In this document: one piece after another, positions 7,632 through 14,612 of the stretch
Position numbering within the stretch: position 1 is the first letter of the stretch
Layout: every line of letters starts with the position of its first letter
Assembly: GCF_011752525.1 (NCBI RefSeq)
Contig: NZ_VWXI01000001.1
Location: 248,001 to 312,000, forward strand
DNA from: Pantoea sp. Cy-639
GTDB taxonomy: Bacteria; Pseudomonadota; Gammaproteobacteria; Pseudomonadales; Pseudomonadaceae
Direction of reading: 5' to 3'
DNA: 64,000 bases
Notes under the pieces: model-generated
What the model saw: the letters and a program-made list of their open reading frames with translations, nothing else
Told to the model about the DNA's origin: nothing
Database searches by the model: none
Translations under genes and position numbers: made by a program

Positions 7632-8906
7632 TCAGCATTTAACAGTCCACAGCTGATCAAGCCGCGTTGTGTACGACTGGCTTTTCATATCCCGTCTCAT
7701 TCCCCAGTCCGGCATCGCCGGAACGCTGGCGGCCCGCATCGTCCCCCTCCCCCAGCGACCATTGATCTGATCGACAACAGACATCAGCCGCGTGGCCTCG
7801 ACAGGCTGTTCCGCCGCGAACAGGTCAGTCGTGTACTCACCCCGCTGACACAAATCCATCAGCAGAACCTCCGCCTTGCTGTACCTGTACCCAGGCCGGA
7901 ACAGCCGTTCGAGCGCGGTCGCGGCCGCCTTCGTCAGAAGTCGCACATCGTCGGTCGGATACGGCAACTCGATTATCGCTCCGTTCGCGTACTTGACCTC
8001 GTCAGGGTTGAACATGCCGGTGCGGATGCTCACTCTGGCCTTTTTGCACACAGAGCCCTGGGCCCGGAGCTTTTCTGAGGCGCGCATCATGTATGTGGCC
8101 ACGGCCTCCTTGATCGGCGGCAGGGTCTCCAATCGCTTCCCGAACATTCTGCTGCAGCAGATCTCTTGCTTCGGTGGGTCTGGCTCGTCGAGCTCAAGGC
8201 ATGGCGTGCCTGCCAGCTCGCGCGCGGTCTTCTCCACCACCACGCTGAACTTCTGCCGGAGCGTCCAAGGATCAGCCTTGGCCAGATCCATTGCTGTCTT
8301 GATCCCCATCGCCTCGAGGTGCGCAGTCATTCGCCTGCCAATGCCCCACACTTCACTCACGTCGGTGTTACGCAGCACCCAGTCGCGCTTGAAGTCGTCA
8401 GTGATATCGACCACCCCGCCCGTCTGTGCCTGCAGCCGCTTCGCCGTGTGGTTGGCCAGCTTCGCCAGGGTCTTCGTGCGAGCGATACCCACCCCGACCG
8501 GAATGCCGGTGCAGCGCAGCACCTTTGCCCGCACCTCCCGGCCAAACTGGAGCAGATCTCCTTGCACACCTGTGAGGTCAGTGAAGCATTCATCAATCGA
8601 GTAGACCTCGGCCGCCGGCACCATCGCCTCGATCAACGACATGACACGCTCGCTCATGTCGCCATACAGCGCGTAATTCGAAGAGAACGCCACAATGCCA
8701 TGTCGACGCAGCTTCTCGCGGCACTGGAAATAAGGCTCGCCCATCTTCACGAACGGCTTCGCGTCGTAGCTGCGAGCGATCACGCAGCCGTCGTTGTTGC
8801 TCAGCACCACGATGGGCGTCCTGGCCAGATCCGGTCTGAACACGCGCTCGCAGCTTGCGTAGAAACTGTTGCAATCAATAAGCGCGAACACCTGCTCAGA
8901 CCGCAT
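7632..8906 (-). CDS. umuC: UmuC-like Y-family DNA polymerase (pol V catalytic subunit)
   Basis: Translesion polymerase. FALIDCNSFYASCERVFRPD holds the first catalytic aspartate, YSIDECF the DE pair in the palm, GVGIARTKTLAKLANHTAKR the thumb/finger region, and VWGIGRRMTAHLEAMGI the helix-hairpin-helix. Length (424 aa) is normal for UmuC. The ATG at 8906 overlaps the umuD stop by 11 bases, and a longer start would run further into umuD, so I chose 8906. With UmuD it should form an SOS-induced mutagenic polymerase. It sits at the prophage left end, outside the late operon. Confidence 0.93.
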   Translation of the reverse strand: MRSEQVFALIDCNSFYASCERVFRPDLARTPIVVLSNNDGCVIARSYDAKPFVKMGEPYFQCREKLRRHGIVAFSSNYALYGDMSERVMSLIEAMVPAAEVYSIDECFTDLTGVQGDLLQFGREVRAKVLRCTGIPVGVGIARTKTLAKLANHTAKRLQAQTGGVVDITDDFKRDWVLRNTDVSEVWGIGRRMTAHLEAMGIKTAMDLAKADPWTLRQKFSVVVEKTARELAGTPCLELDEPDPPKQEICCSRMFGKRLETLPPIKEAVATYMMRASEKLRAQGSVCKKARVSIRTGMFNPDEVKYANGAIIELPYPTDDVRLLTKAAATALERLFRPGYRYSKAEVLLMDLCQRGEYTTDLFAAEQPVEATRLMSVVDQINGRWGRGTMRAASVPAMPDWGMRRDMKSQSYTTRLDQLWTVKC

Positions 8907-9324
8907 GATCACGCACGCTGTAGCGAACGACACCCCACATGACCAGGTCGTCGCCCTCGAGGATATACCGCGGCGGGTAAGCCGGGTTCTCAGACTGCAG
9001 GATCACTACCCCACCTCGACGGTACAACCGCTTGCAGACGGGCTCGCTATTGACCGCTGCGATCACGATGTCGCCGTGTTCGGCTTCCCTGCTGCGGTCT
9101 ACGATGAGTAGGTCGCCAGAGTAGATACCGGCCCCCTGCATGCTGTCGCCCTCTACCTGCACTAGATACACATGCGGGGCGCGCAGCTCGAACAGCTCGT
9201 CGAGCGAAATATGCCGTTCCAAATGGTCAGCAGCTGGCGAAGGGAAGCCAGCAGGAACACGAAACGAGTAGACAGGAAGCTGCGCTGGGCCACCGGTTGG
9301 CGTTCCCAGGAAGGTTATGGTCAT
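8896..9324 (-). CDS. umuD: UmuD-like S24 peptidase (pol V accessory subunit)
   Basis: Self-cleaving UmuD family. The cleavage site is A-G in RVPAGFPSPAAD, the catalytic serine is in EGDSMQGAGIYSGD and the lysine in SEPVCKRLYRR. Length (142 aa) matches UmuD. The ATG at 9324 gives the usual N-terminus; a longer frame to 9414 would cross the LexA box. A LexA box and a sigma70-like promoter lie just upstream, so the umuDC pair should be SOS-induced. Confidence 0.92.
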   Translation of the reverse strand: MTITFLGTPTGGPAQLPVYSFRVPAGFPSPAADHLERHISLDELFELRAPHVYLVQVEGDSMQGAGIYSGDLLIVDRSREAEHGDIVIAAVNSEPVCKRLYRRGGVVILQSENPAYPPRYILEGDDLVMWGVVRYSVRDHAV

Positions 9325-9347
9325 GGCTGATGGACTCAATCGGATAT

Positions 9348-9363
9348 CTGTATATTCATACAG
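9348..9363 (-). promoter_or_regulatory. LexA box upstream of umuDC
   Basis: CTGTATATTCATACAG matches the CTGT-N8-ACAG LexA consensus exactly. It lies 24 bases before the umuD start and overlaps the -10 region of the predicted umuD promoter. The SRAP gene starts divergently 65 bases away and may share this control. Confidence 0.9.
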
Positions 9364-9390
9364 TAAACGTTCAGACCGTTCAGCCGTCAA
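9362..9390 (-). promoter_or_regulatory. predicted umuDC promoter
   Basis: Read on the minus strand, TTGACG (9390-9385) and TTTACT (9367-9362) are separated by 17 bases. The LexA box overlaps and follows the -10 element, the classical position for repression. Confidence 0.6.
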
Positions 9391-9428
9391 TGTGTTGTCG
9401 CCGGCATCCGACAAACGCGAGGTGGGGT

Positions 9429-9640
9429 ATGTGCGGGAGAGTCACTCAGTACAGCGGGATACGTGAGTACATAGAGACCCTGGGCATGCCGGAAGTCTGG
9501 CGGAACAACGTCGGTGACCATCCGCTTGGCCGGTACAACGTAGCGCCAACGACGCAAGTCGCGGTGCTGCGGGTAGATGACGCAGGCCCGCGTGCGGACC
9601 TGGTGAGATGGGGGTGGCGGCGCACTGGGCAACCGACCCA
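9429..9640 (+). pseudogene. SRAP (YedK/HMCES-like) gene, N-terminal half
   Basis: MCGRVTQYSG with catalytic Cys2, followed by RYNVAPTTQVAVLRV and ADLVRWGWR, is the N-terminus of SRAP proteins, which cross-link to abasic sites in single-stranded DNA. One base appears to be missing near 9620: in the next frame the expected HWATD continues. Similarity ends around 9640. The C-terminal half is at 13764-14177 on the same strand, so the gene is interrupted by about 4.1 kb. Confidence 0.85.
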
Positions 9641-9664
9641 AAGGGTCGTAAAGCAGCTTCCAAA

Positions 9665-9877
9665 TTAGGGCTTGAATGGATCAATCCAACCGGGCCGAAG
9701 TCCTGCCTCAAATTCTTTGCGTACGTAGGCGAGCGACTCTGCGCACCCCATTTCCGCCTCGATGGCGCCTATGCATCCCCAGCAATCTCCGCCGGTATTG
9801 CCTGATAGTGGATCTTCCGGATTGTCGAGTAGACATCCGCAGATCGTGCAGTATTCGGTTTTTTTGCTGTTCTTCAC
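9665..9877 (-). CDS. small CxxC-containing hypothetical protein (70 aa)
   Basis: Starts at GTG 9877 with AAAGGA seven bases upstream. The protein has YCTICGCLLDNPED and GGDCWGCIGAIEAEMG, two pairs of cysteines that could bind one zinc. I believe similar proteins are common as small hypotheticals in Pseudomonas, but the function is unknown. The promoter-proximal 75 bp also occur at 3090-3164, where the rest of the gene is missing. Confidence 0.7.
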   Translation of the reverse strand: MKNSKKTEYCTICGCLLDNPEDPLSGNTGGDCWGCIGAIEAEMGCAESLAYVRKEFEAGLRPGWIDPFKP

Positions 9878-9931
9878 AATACGTTCCTTTATAGGCGGCT
9901 CACTGCCTGCCCGAGGGGCAGCTATCGACCC
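9857..9931 (-). repeat. 75-bp repeat, copy 2
   Basis: Partner of 3090-3164. Here the repeat is the leader, ribosome binding site and first codons of the intact CxxC gene. The two copies share a 31-base identical block (GGTTTTTTTGCTG to CGTTCC) and differ by small changes beyond it. Confidence 0.75.
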
Positions 9932-9952
9932 AAAGCAGTCACATGATCATTG

Positions 9953-10558
9953 CTAATGCGCTGGGATCAACACACCGAAGATCACGAAGAACCCTCCGCA
10001 GATCTGATTGAATCGACGCCCCGTTCGAGCCAGCCAAGGCCTCACTTTGTGCGCAGCACTTGCCACGCCTAGTTCGACTCCAAACTCCACCACGGCATAT
10101 GTCATGGACAGAATCGCAGCTTGGGCCACGAGATCTCCTCGAGGATCAATGAAGGGTGTAATAAATGCCGTGAACAACAGCAGTGCTTTGGGGTTGGAAA
10201 CCGCGCTGAGCAGCCCTTGATAGAATAGCGACCAGCTGCCAGAACTAGAGTTATCCTTATTGGCCAGCGTAATCGGTTCTGATCGCCACAGATTGACCCC
10301 TAGCCAAATCAGGTAAAGCCCGCCGACGATCTTCAACACCGTCAGCCACAGCATCGAAGCCTGAAGCAGTGCGCCCAGGCCAAGCACGCAGAGTGCGATC
10401 ATTCCGACGAAGCCGATCACGCCCCCGCTGATTGTGAAGAGCGTCTTGTTTCTTCCGTGTAAGGCGCCATGGGTAAGGACCAGCAACGCATTAGGTCCTG
10501 GGACCACTGCAATACCACAGCATGTAATCAGATAAAGCAACCAGGTATCGAGCTGCAT
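9953..10558 (-). CDS. LysE/RhtB-family amino-acid exporter
   Basis: 201 residues with about six hydrophobic segments. The N-terminal VVPGPNALLVLTHGALHGR is the family signature (PGPN), and SNPKALLLFTAFITPFID is the second conserved block. These are inner-membrane proteins that export amino acids or homoserine lactones. The gene is divergent from a LysR regulator at 10670, the usual arrangement for ArgP/LysG-like control. The substrate cannot be predicted. Confidence 0.88.
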   Translation of the reverse strand: MQLDTWLLYLITCCGIAVVPGPNALLVLTHGALHGRNKTLFTISGGVIGFVGMIALCVLGLGALLQASMLWLTVLKIVGGLYLIWLGVNLWRSEPITLANKDNSSSGSWSLFYQGLLSAVSNPKALLLFTAFITPFIDPRGDLVAQAAILSMTYAVVEFGVELGVASAAHKVRPWLARTGRRFNQICGGFFVIFGVLIPAH

Positions 10559-10669
10559 GATGTCTCCAGGATTTCAGATTCGGAGCATCATCAGGTCTGC
10601 CCACATTGGACGAAAAGCGAATAATATGGCATCTAGGTATTCGATTATCGAAATCAACAAGAGAGCACC

Positions 10670-11548
10670 ATGTCACTTCGCGATTTGCAGATCGACTGGT
10701 TGAAATGCTTTGTCGCCGCCGTCGATACCGGCTCGCTGTCGAGCGCGGCGATCGAAGTGCATCGGTCCCAATCCGCAGTGAGCATGCAACTCAAGAAACT
10801 GGAAGCTGCACTTGGCCGAGAGGTGCTCAAGCGGGGGCCACGCAATCTCGAGTTGACCGAGGATGGCCAGATGCTGCTGGGCTATGCGCGGCGCTTGCTG
10901 GCATTACACGCTCAAACTCAGGCCGCGTTTCGCGGTGAACTGCTTACTGGACGGGTCCGGCTTGGCGTGGCAGAAGACTATGCAGCGCATTACCTCACGC
11001 CGATACTCAAACGCTTCGCTCCCAGGCATGAGGGGGTGGAGATCGAACTGACGTGCGAGCAATCCACAACCCTGATACCTCGGGTAGTCAGTGGTGAGCT
11101 CGACCTTGCCCTGATCTCCAGCGATAGCGCTCGTCGAGGTTCGGTGCTTTTCCAGGAACCCATGGTCTGGGTGGGGTCGCCCCAGTTTGAACTCTGGACA
11201 CGAGATCCGCTGCCTATCGCCGTTTATGAAACGGGAAGTTTGGCTCGGCTCGGCGCACTTGGCTCCTTGGCCAGGCAAGGGCGCGATTACAAGGTGGTCT
11301 ACAACAGCTCCAGTCTGGCTGGGCAGATCGTGGCGGTTGAAAGCGGGTTGGCAGTAGCTGTTCTCACGCGGTGCAGTGTGCCCACGCATTTCCAGATACT
11401 AGGTGCTATGCATGGGCTGGGGCCGCTCGAGCCCATGAATGTTGCAGTTTATCGAAGCAAGGCATCACAGGGATCCAATGCGGTGGATGGTCTGCGGCGT
11501 TTCATTGTTCAGTCCCTTGACGCTTCGCTCTCTGGCCACACAACGTAG
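10670..11548 (+). CDS. LysR-family regulator divergent from the exporter
   Basis: The N-terminal HTH (IDWLKCFVAAVDTGSLSSAA then VHRSQSAVSMQLKKLEAALG) and the effector domain (RVRLGVAEDYAAHYLTPILK) are typical. The start has GAGAGC upstream and is the first ATG with the HTH at residue ~6. The 111-bp gap to the exporter gene includes a plausible AT-rich promoter region. It probably activates the exporter when its substrate accumulates. Confidence 0.87.
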   Translation: MSLRDLQIDWLKCFVAAVDTGSLSSAAIEVHRSQSAVSMQLKKLEAALGREVLKRGPRNLELTEDGQMLLGYARRLLALHAQTQAAFRGELLTGRVRLGVAEDYAAHYLTPILKRFAPRHEGVEIELTCEQSTTLIPRVVSGELDLALISSDSARRGSVLFQEPMVWVGSPQFELWTRDPLPIAVYETGSLARLGALGSLARQGRDYKVVYNSSSLAGQIVAVESGLAVAVLTRCSVPTHFQILGAMHGLGPLEPMNVAVYRSKASQGSNAVDGLRRFIVQSLDASLSGHTT

Positions 11549-11596
11549 GAAGTTTCCGCAATAGGTCGAAAGCAGTCAGCCGCGACCGGCAGCTTT

Positions 11597-11644
11597 CGAA
11601 CCTTTGCAGCCATTCAAGCTGTCTATCAAACTAAAGGCGATTCA
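11597..11644. repeat. Pseudomonas-type intergenic repeat, copy 2
   Basis: CGAACCTTTGCAGCCATTC followed by TCTATCAAACTAAAGGCGATTCA parallels 3159-3206. The preceding GGTCGAAAGCAGTCAGCCGCGACCGGCAGCTTTCG at 11563-11597 belongs to the same intergenic repeat family. The repeat abuts the end of the umuC fragment exactly, pointing to recombination here. Confidence 0.55.
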
Positions 11645-11979
11645 ATCCGCCTGCCGATGCCCCATACTTCGCTGACATCCGTGTTGCGCAGAACCCAGTC
11701 ACGCTTAAACGGATCACAGATGTCGACCACGCCTCCGGTCTGTGCCTGGAGGCGCTTCGCGGTATGGTTTGCCAACTTCGCCAGCGTCTTTGTACGGGCG
11801 ATCCCCACCCCGACAGGGATGCCTGTGCATTTGAGCACCTTGGAGCGGATCTGGCGGCCGAACTGTGTCAGATCACCCTGGACACCAGACAGGTCTGCAA
11901 AGCACTCATCTATCGAATACACCTCGACAGCCGGCACCATCGACTCGATCAGCGACATGACCCGCTCGCTCATGTCGCC
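11643..11979 (-). pseudogene. umuC: internal fragment of umuC
   Basis: The translation from GDMSERVMSL to VSEVWGIGRR matches residues ~90-200 of the intact prophage umuC with scattered substitutions (for example FADLSG for FTDLTG). Both ends of the gene are missing: the upstream end joins unrelated sequence and the downstream end joins an intergenic repeat. It retains YSIDECF but cannot make a polymerase. It is divergent enough to come from a second umuC rather than a recent copy. Confidence 0.88.
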
Positions 11980-12041
11980 ATTTATGTGGAATAGAAAATC
12001 AAGTCACTGCGAGCACTCTGACATCTTGGTGTGAGCGGCCG

Positions 12042-12101
12042 CTATGGGTCGGTAGCGGTCTCTCGCGAAGGGCAGCAATCGGCCAATAGCGGACGCTTGA
12101 T
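12042..12101. repeat. Pseudomonas-type intergenic repeat
   Basis: TATGGGTCGGTAGCGGTC, then CGAAGGGCAGCAATCGGCC and AATAGCGGACGC, resemble the scattered intergenic sequences of Pseudomonas that contain CAATCGGCCAATAGCGGAC. It lies between the umuC fragment and the TetR gene end. Assignment is from memory of such genomes. Confidence 0.45.
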
Positions 12102-12109
12102 CGGGGGGC

Positions 12110-12733
12110 TCACCGCAAATGAGCGGTCAACCCTTTGAACGTCAATTCCATGGATTGAGCTAGAAGCTGATCCATTACATCCGACGTGACGGCCGCACTA
12201 TCTGCTCGCCAGGCCAGGCTAAGCATGCCATTCATGGCAGCCCACATCGCGGTAGACACAAGGTATGGGTCGATGGCTGGATCGATTGAACCGTCGGCTA
12301 TGCCATCGCGCAGCGCAGCCTCAAGTCGAGCGTTATGTTTCTTCACCATCGAGCTAATACGGGTCTGAGCCTCCGGAGTATCGGGAGGAGAGGCCATGAG
12401 ACGGAACTCGTTGGGGCGCTCCTTGGCAAACCGGATGTATCCCATAGCAGCAACCCGAATCCGCTCCAACGGAGTACCTGCCGCCGCGTAGGCCCTTTCC
12501 ATGTATACCCGGTTCTCCTCCATGGCCTTTTCCGTCACGGCTAGGAGCAAGGCAGATCGTCCACCGACCCGGTTGTAGATCGTCTGCACGGCGATATCGG
12601 CACGCTCAGCAACTGCCTCCAGCGTCAGGGCAGAAAGCCCTTCCTCCAGAATCAATGCTTCGGCGGTATGGATGATCGCAAGGCGAGTGGCCTCGGCTTT
12701 GCGCTGGGTGCGGGTTGGAGTGGAGATGTTCAT
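12110..12733 (-). CDS. TetR-family transcriptional repressor
   Basis: 207 aa. The N-terminal HTH is IHTAEALILEEGLSALTLEA followed by VAERADIAVQTIYNRVGGRS, the standard TetR pattern. The C-terminal ligand domain includes FAKERPNEFRLM as in many TetR_C families. It is divergent from the alpha/beta hydrolase gene at 12816, with a 30-bp dyad in the 82-bp gap, so it most likely represses the hydrolase and itself until a ligand binds. Confidence 0.87.
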   Translation of the reverse strand: MNISTPTRTQRKAEATRLAIIHTAEALILEEGLSALTLEAVAERADIAVQTIYNRVGGRSALLLAVTEKAMEENRVYMERAYAAAGTPLERIRVAAMGYIRFAKERPNEFRLMASPPDTPEAQTRISSMVKKHNARLEAALRDGIADGSIDPAIDPYLVSTAMWAAMNGMLSLAWRADSAAVTSDVMDQLLAQSMELTFKGLTAHLR

Positions 12734-12760
12734 GGGACGGCAGTATACCCGAACAAAATT

Positions 12761-12790
12761 TGATGCACTTCCAAAATTGGAATAGCATCA
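12761..12790. promoter_or_regulatory. 30-bp dyad operator between tetR-type gene and hydrolase
   Basis: The arms are TGATGC...GCATCA (outer) and TTCCAA...TTGGAA (inner), separated by two-base AC/TA and central AA steps. Twelve base pairs in each half are symmetric. This position and size fit a TetR dimer (or pair of dimers) operator. Confidence 0.7.
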
Positions 12791-12815
12791 AAAAAACGAA
12801 AGAGGTTCGCTGCCC

Positions 12816-13706
12816 ATGACTTCACGCTTGGATGTTTCCTTCGCTTCGGGAAATTCACGTTGCTCAGCTTGGCTGTACCTGCCATCCGCAGGGGAGAAGC
12901 CGCTACCCGTCATCGTCATGGCTCACGGTTTGGGGGCCATTCGCCATATGCGGCTGGACATGGTCGCTGAGCGATTCAGAAATGCTGGCTATGCCTGCCT
13001 TGTTTTCGACTACCGCCACTTCGGCGACAGCGACGGCAACCCTAGAAATCTGCTCAGCATCTCCAGGCAACTGGAGGACTGGCGCTCTGCTATTTCCTAC
13101 GCACGTTCCAGAACTGAGTTGGATGCCAAGCGAGTAATTCTTTGGGGTACGTCATTCAGTGGTGGCCATGTCATGCGCGTTGGCGCACAGGACGGCTGTG
13201 TAGCTGCAGTGATGAGCCAATGCCCGTTTACCTCTGGATTCGCTTCTGCAATGGCCCAAAGCACAAGAACGGCTTTGAAGCTGACGCTCTTGGGCGTCGT
13301 TGATCGCATTGGCTCGATCTTCGGCGCGGCTCCGTTGCTGGTAGATGTTGCTGGGCCTGCTAACGCAGCAGCTTTGATGACGGCTCCTGATGCTCTGCCT
13401 GGCTACCTCGCTCTCGTGCCGGAGGGCAAGGCATATAGCAACAAAGCCGCTGCACGAATTGCCCTGGATATCTCCTGCTATTACCCAGGACGCAGCGCCG
13501 CTGAGATCAACTGCCCTTTGCTGGTTCACGTGTGCGAGACCGATAGCGTGGCCCCCTCTGGGCCGACGCTGCGCTATGCCAGGCAAGCCAAAAAAGCTGA
13601 GGTGGTTCTCTGCTCAGAAGGCCATTTCGAAATTTACGGTGGCGAAGCCTTCGAGCGAGTGAATCGCCAGCAGCTCGAATTTCTACGCCACAACGTGCCT
13701 GTCTAG
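12816..13706 (+). CDS. alpha/beta hydrolase
   Basis: 296 aa, cytoplasmic (no signal peptide). VIVMAHGLGAIRHMRLD is the oxyanion region, LVFDYRHFGDSDG the second strand, LWGTSFSGGHVM the nucleophile elbow with serine, and EGHFEIYGGE the catalytic histidine near the C-terminus. This arrangement resembles acetyl-xylan esterase / dienelactone hydrolase-like proteins. It is controlled divergently by the TetR-family gene. The substrate is unknown; a detoxification or degradative role is inferred from the regulator type. Confidence 0.82.
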   Translation: MTSRLDVSFASGNSRCSAWLYLPSAGEKPLPVIVMAHGLGAIRHMRLDMVAERFRNAGYACLVFDYRHFGDSDGNPRNLLSISRQLEDWRSAISYARSRTELDAKRVILWGTSFSGGHVMRVGAQDGCVAAVMSQCPFTSGFASAMAQSTRTALKLTLLGVVDRIGSIFGAAPLLVDVAGPANAAALMTAPDALPGYLALVPEGKAYSNKAAARIALDISCYYPGRSAAEINCPLLVHVCETDSVAPSGPTLRYARQAKKAEVVLCSEGHFEIYGGEAFERVNRQQLEFLRHNVPV

Positions 13707-13763
13707 CGTTCAGCACCCGCCCTTCAAAGCAATGATCAAGGCCGAGTGGCCTGAGGACAAGAA

Positions 13764-14177
13764 ATGGCAAAGTACGATTTGACTGGACGCGTAGTGGCTA
13801 TCACACCGGTGGACGGCTGGTATGAGTGGGTTGACGAAGGCGGCCCGAAGCAGCAGCCCTACTACATCCGCCGGCGGGATGGGCGCCCTGCCCTCTGCGC
13901 CGCAGTTGGTCAGTTCTCAGGCGGCGAGCATGACGGCTTCGTGATCATCACCGCCGATGCGCAAGGCGGGCTTGTCGACGTGCACGATCGGCGGCCTGTA
14001 GTGCTGCCACCAAATCTTGCGGTCGAGTGGATCGCGGACAGCATGCCCAGCGAGCACGCCGAACAGATGGTGCTCAACCTGGGAGAGCCTGCAGAGGCCT
14101 TCGAGTGGCATCGGGTCGGCACCGATGTCGGCAACGTGCGCAACCAGGGCGCAGGCCTCATAGAGCCGGTTCAGTGA
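13764..14177 (+). pseudogene. SRAP (YedK/HMCES-like) gene, C-terminal half
   Basis: From about residue 10 the frame is the C-terminal part of an SRAP protein: VAITPVDGWYEWVDEG, PYYIRRRDGRPA, FVIITADAQGGLVDVHDRRP (active-site histidine region) and VVLPPNLAVEWI. The catalytic Cys2 is absent because the N-terminal half lies at 9429. The ATG at 13764 is probably fortuitous. It could be expressed as a fragment but would lack the DNA-crosslinking residue. Confidence 0.85.
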
Positions 14178-14181
14178 CGGT

Positions 14182-14385
14182 TCAGTGACGGTTAAGCGAT
14201 TGACCTCCCAACGCTTCAAGCTGGTAGTCCGTCACTGATTGGAACAGGAACTCAGCATGCTGCCGCAGTTGCTCTAGCTCCTCTACGGGCGCGCCGGCTT
14301 CCTGCGCGTCCTGGTACCGCTTGAATGCTGCTACAGCGTCTGTGTACATAGGGTGATCAGGCATGAGTGGTGCTGGTCGTTTCAT
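14182..14385 (-). CDS. small phage protein, paralogue of the next upstream gene
   Basis: 67 aa starting MKRPAP at 14385. Its helical core (AFKRYQDAQEAGAPVEELEQ then DYQLEAL) is clearly related to the gene at 14399-14608 (AIRAYQDAADAGAPVEEVRR then DYQLLVS). The two are adjacent on the same strand after the spanin genes, so they arose by tandem duplication. The function is unknown. A longer frame to 14448 exists but overlaps the neighbour. Confidence 0.65.
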   Translation of the reverse strand: MKRPAPLMPDHPMYTDAVAAFKRYQDAQEAGAPVEELEQLRQHAEFLFQSVTDYQLEALGGQSLNRH

Positions 14386-14398
14386 GCGTTTGGCCTGT

Positions 14399-14608
14399 TC
14401 ATTGGATCGTCGACGGAGGGCTACCAGAAACCAGAAGCTGGTAGTCAATAACGGCCTGGTAAAGCGAATCGGCCTGGAGCTTCAACCGCCTCACCTCTTC
14501 AACTGGTGCACCAGCATCCGCAGCGTCCTGATACGCGCGTATTGCCTCAATGGCCTCGCGTATCAGCGGCTCGCCAGCCTGCGCTAGCCCTTCGATGCTT
14601 CGCTTCAC
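14399..14608 (-). CDS. small phage protein, paralogue of the next downstream gene
   Basis: 69 aa from a GTG at 14608 with AGGA seven bases upstream, giving MKRSIEGLAQ, which aligns with the MKR start of the gene at 14182. The frame overlaps the end of Rz by a few bases. Both small proteins lack membrane segments and signals. The tandem pair ends the late operon. Confidence 0.65.
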   Translation of the reverse strand: MKRSIEGLAQAGEPLIREAIEAIRAYQDAADAGAPVEEVRRLKLQADSLYQAVIDYQLLVSGSPPSTIQ

Positions 14609-14612
14609 GACA

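Larger units (their letters stand above)
9640..13775. other. ~4.1-kb cargo segment splitting the SRAP gene
   Basis: Between the two SRAP halves lie a small CxxC protein gene, a RhtB-type exporter with divergent LysR, a umuC fragment, and a TetR/hydrolase pair, none phage-structural. Intergenic repeats at 9857, 11597 and 12042 and the stray umuC fragment suggest assembly by recombination between repeats. No transposase or clear terminal inverted repeats were seen. Junction positions are estimates from where SRAP similarity stops. Confidence 0.6.
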
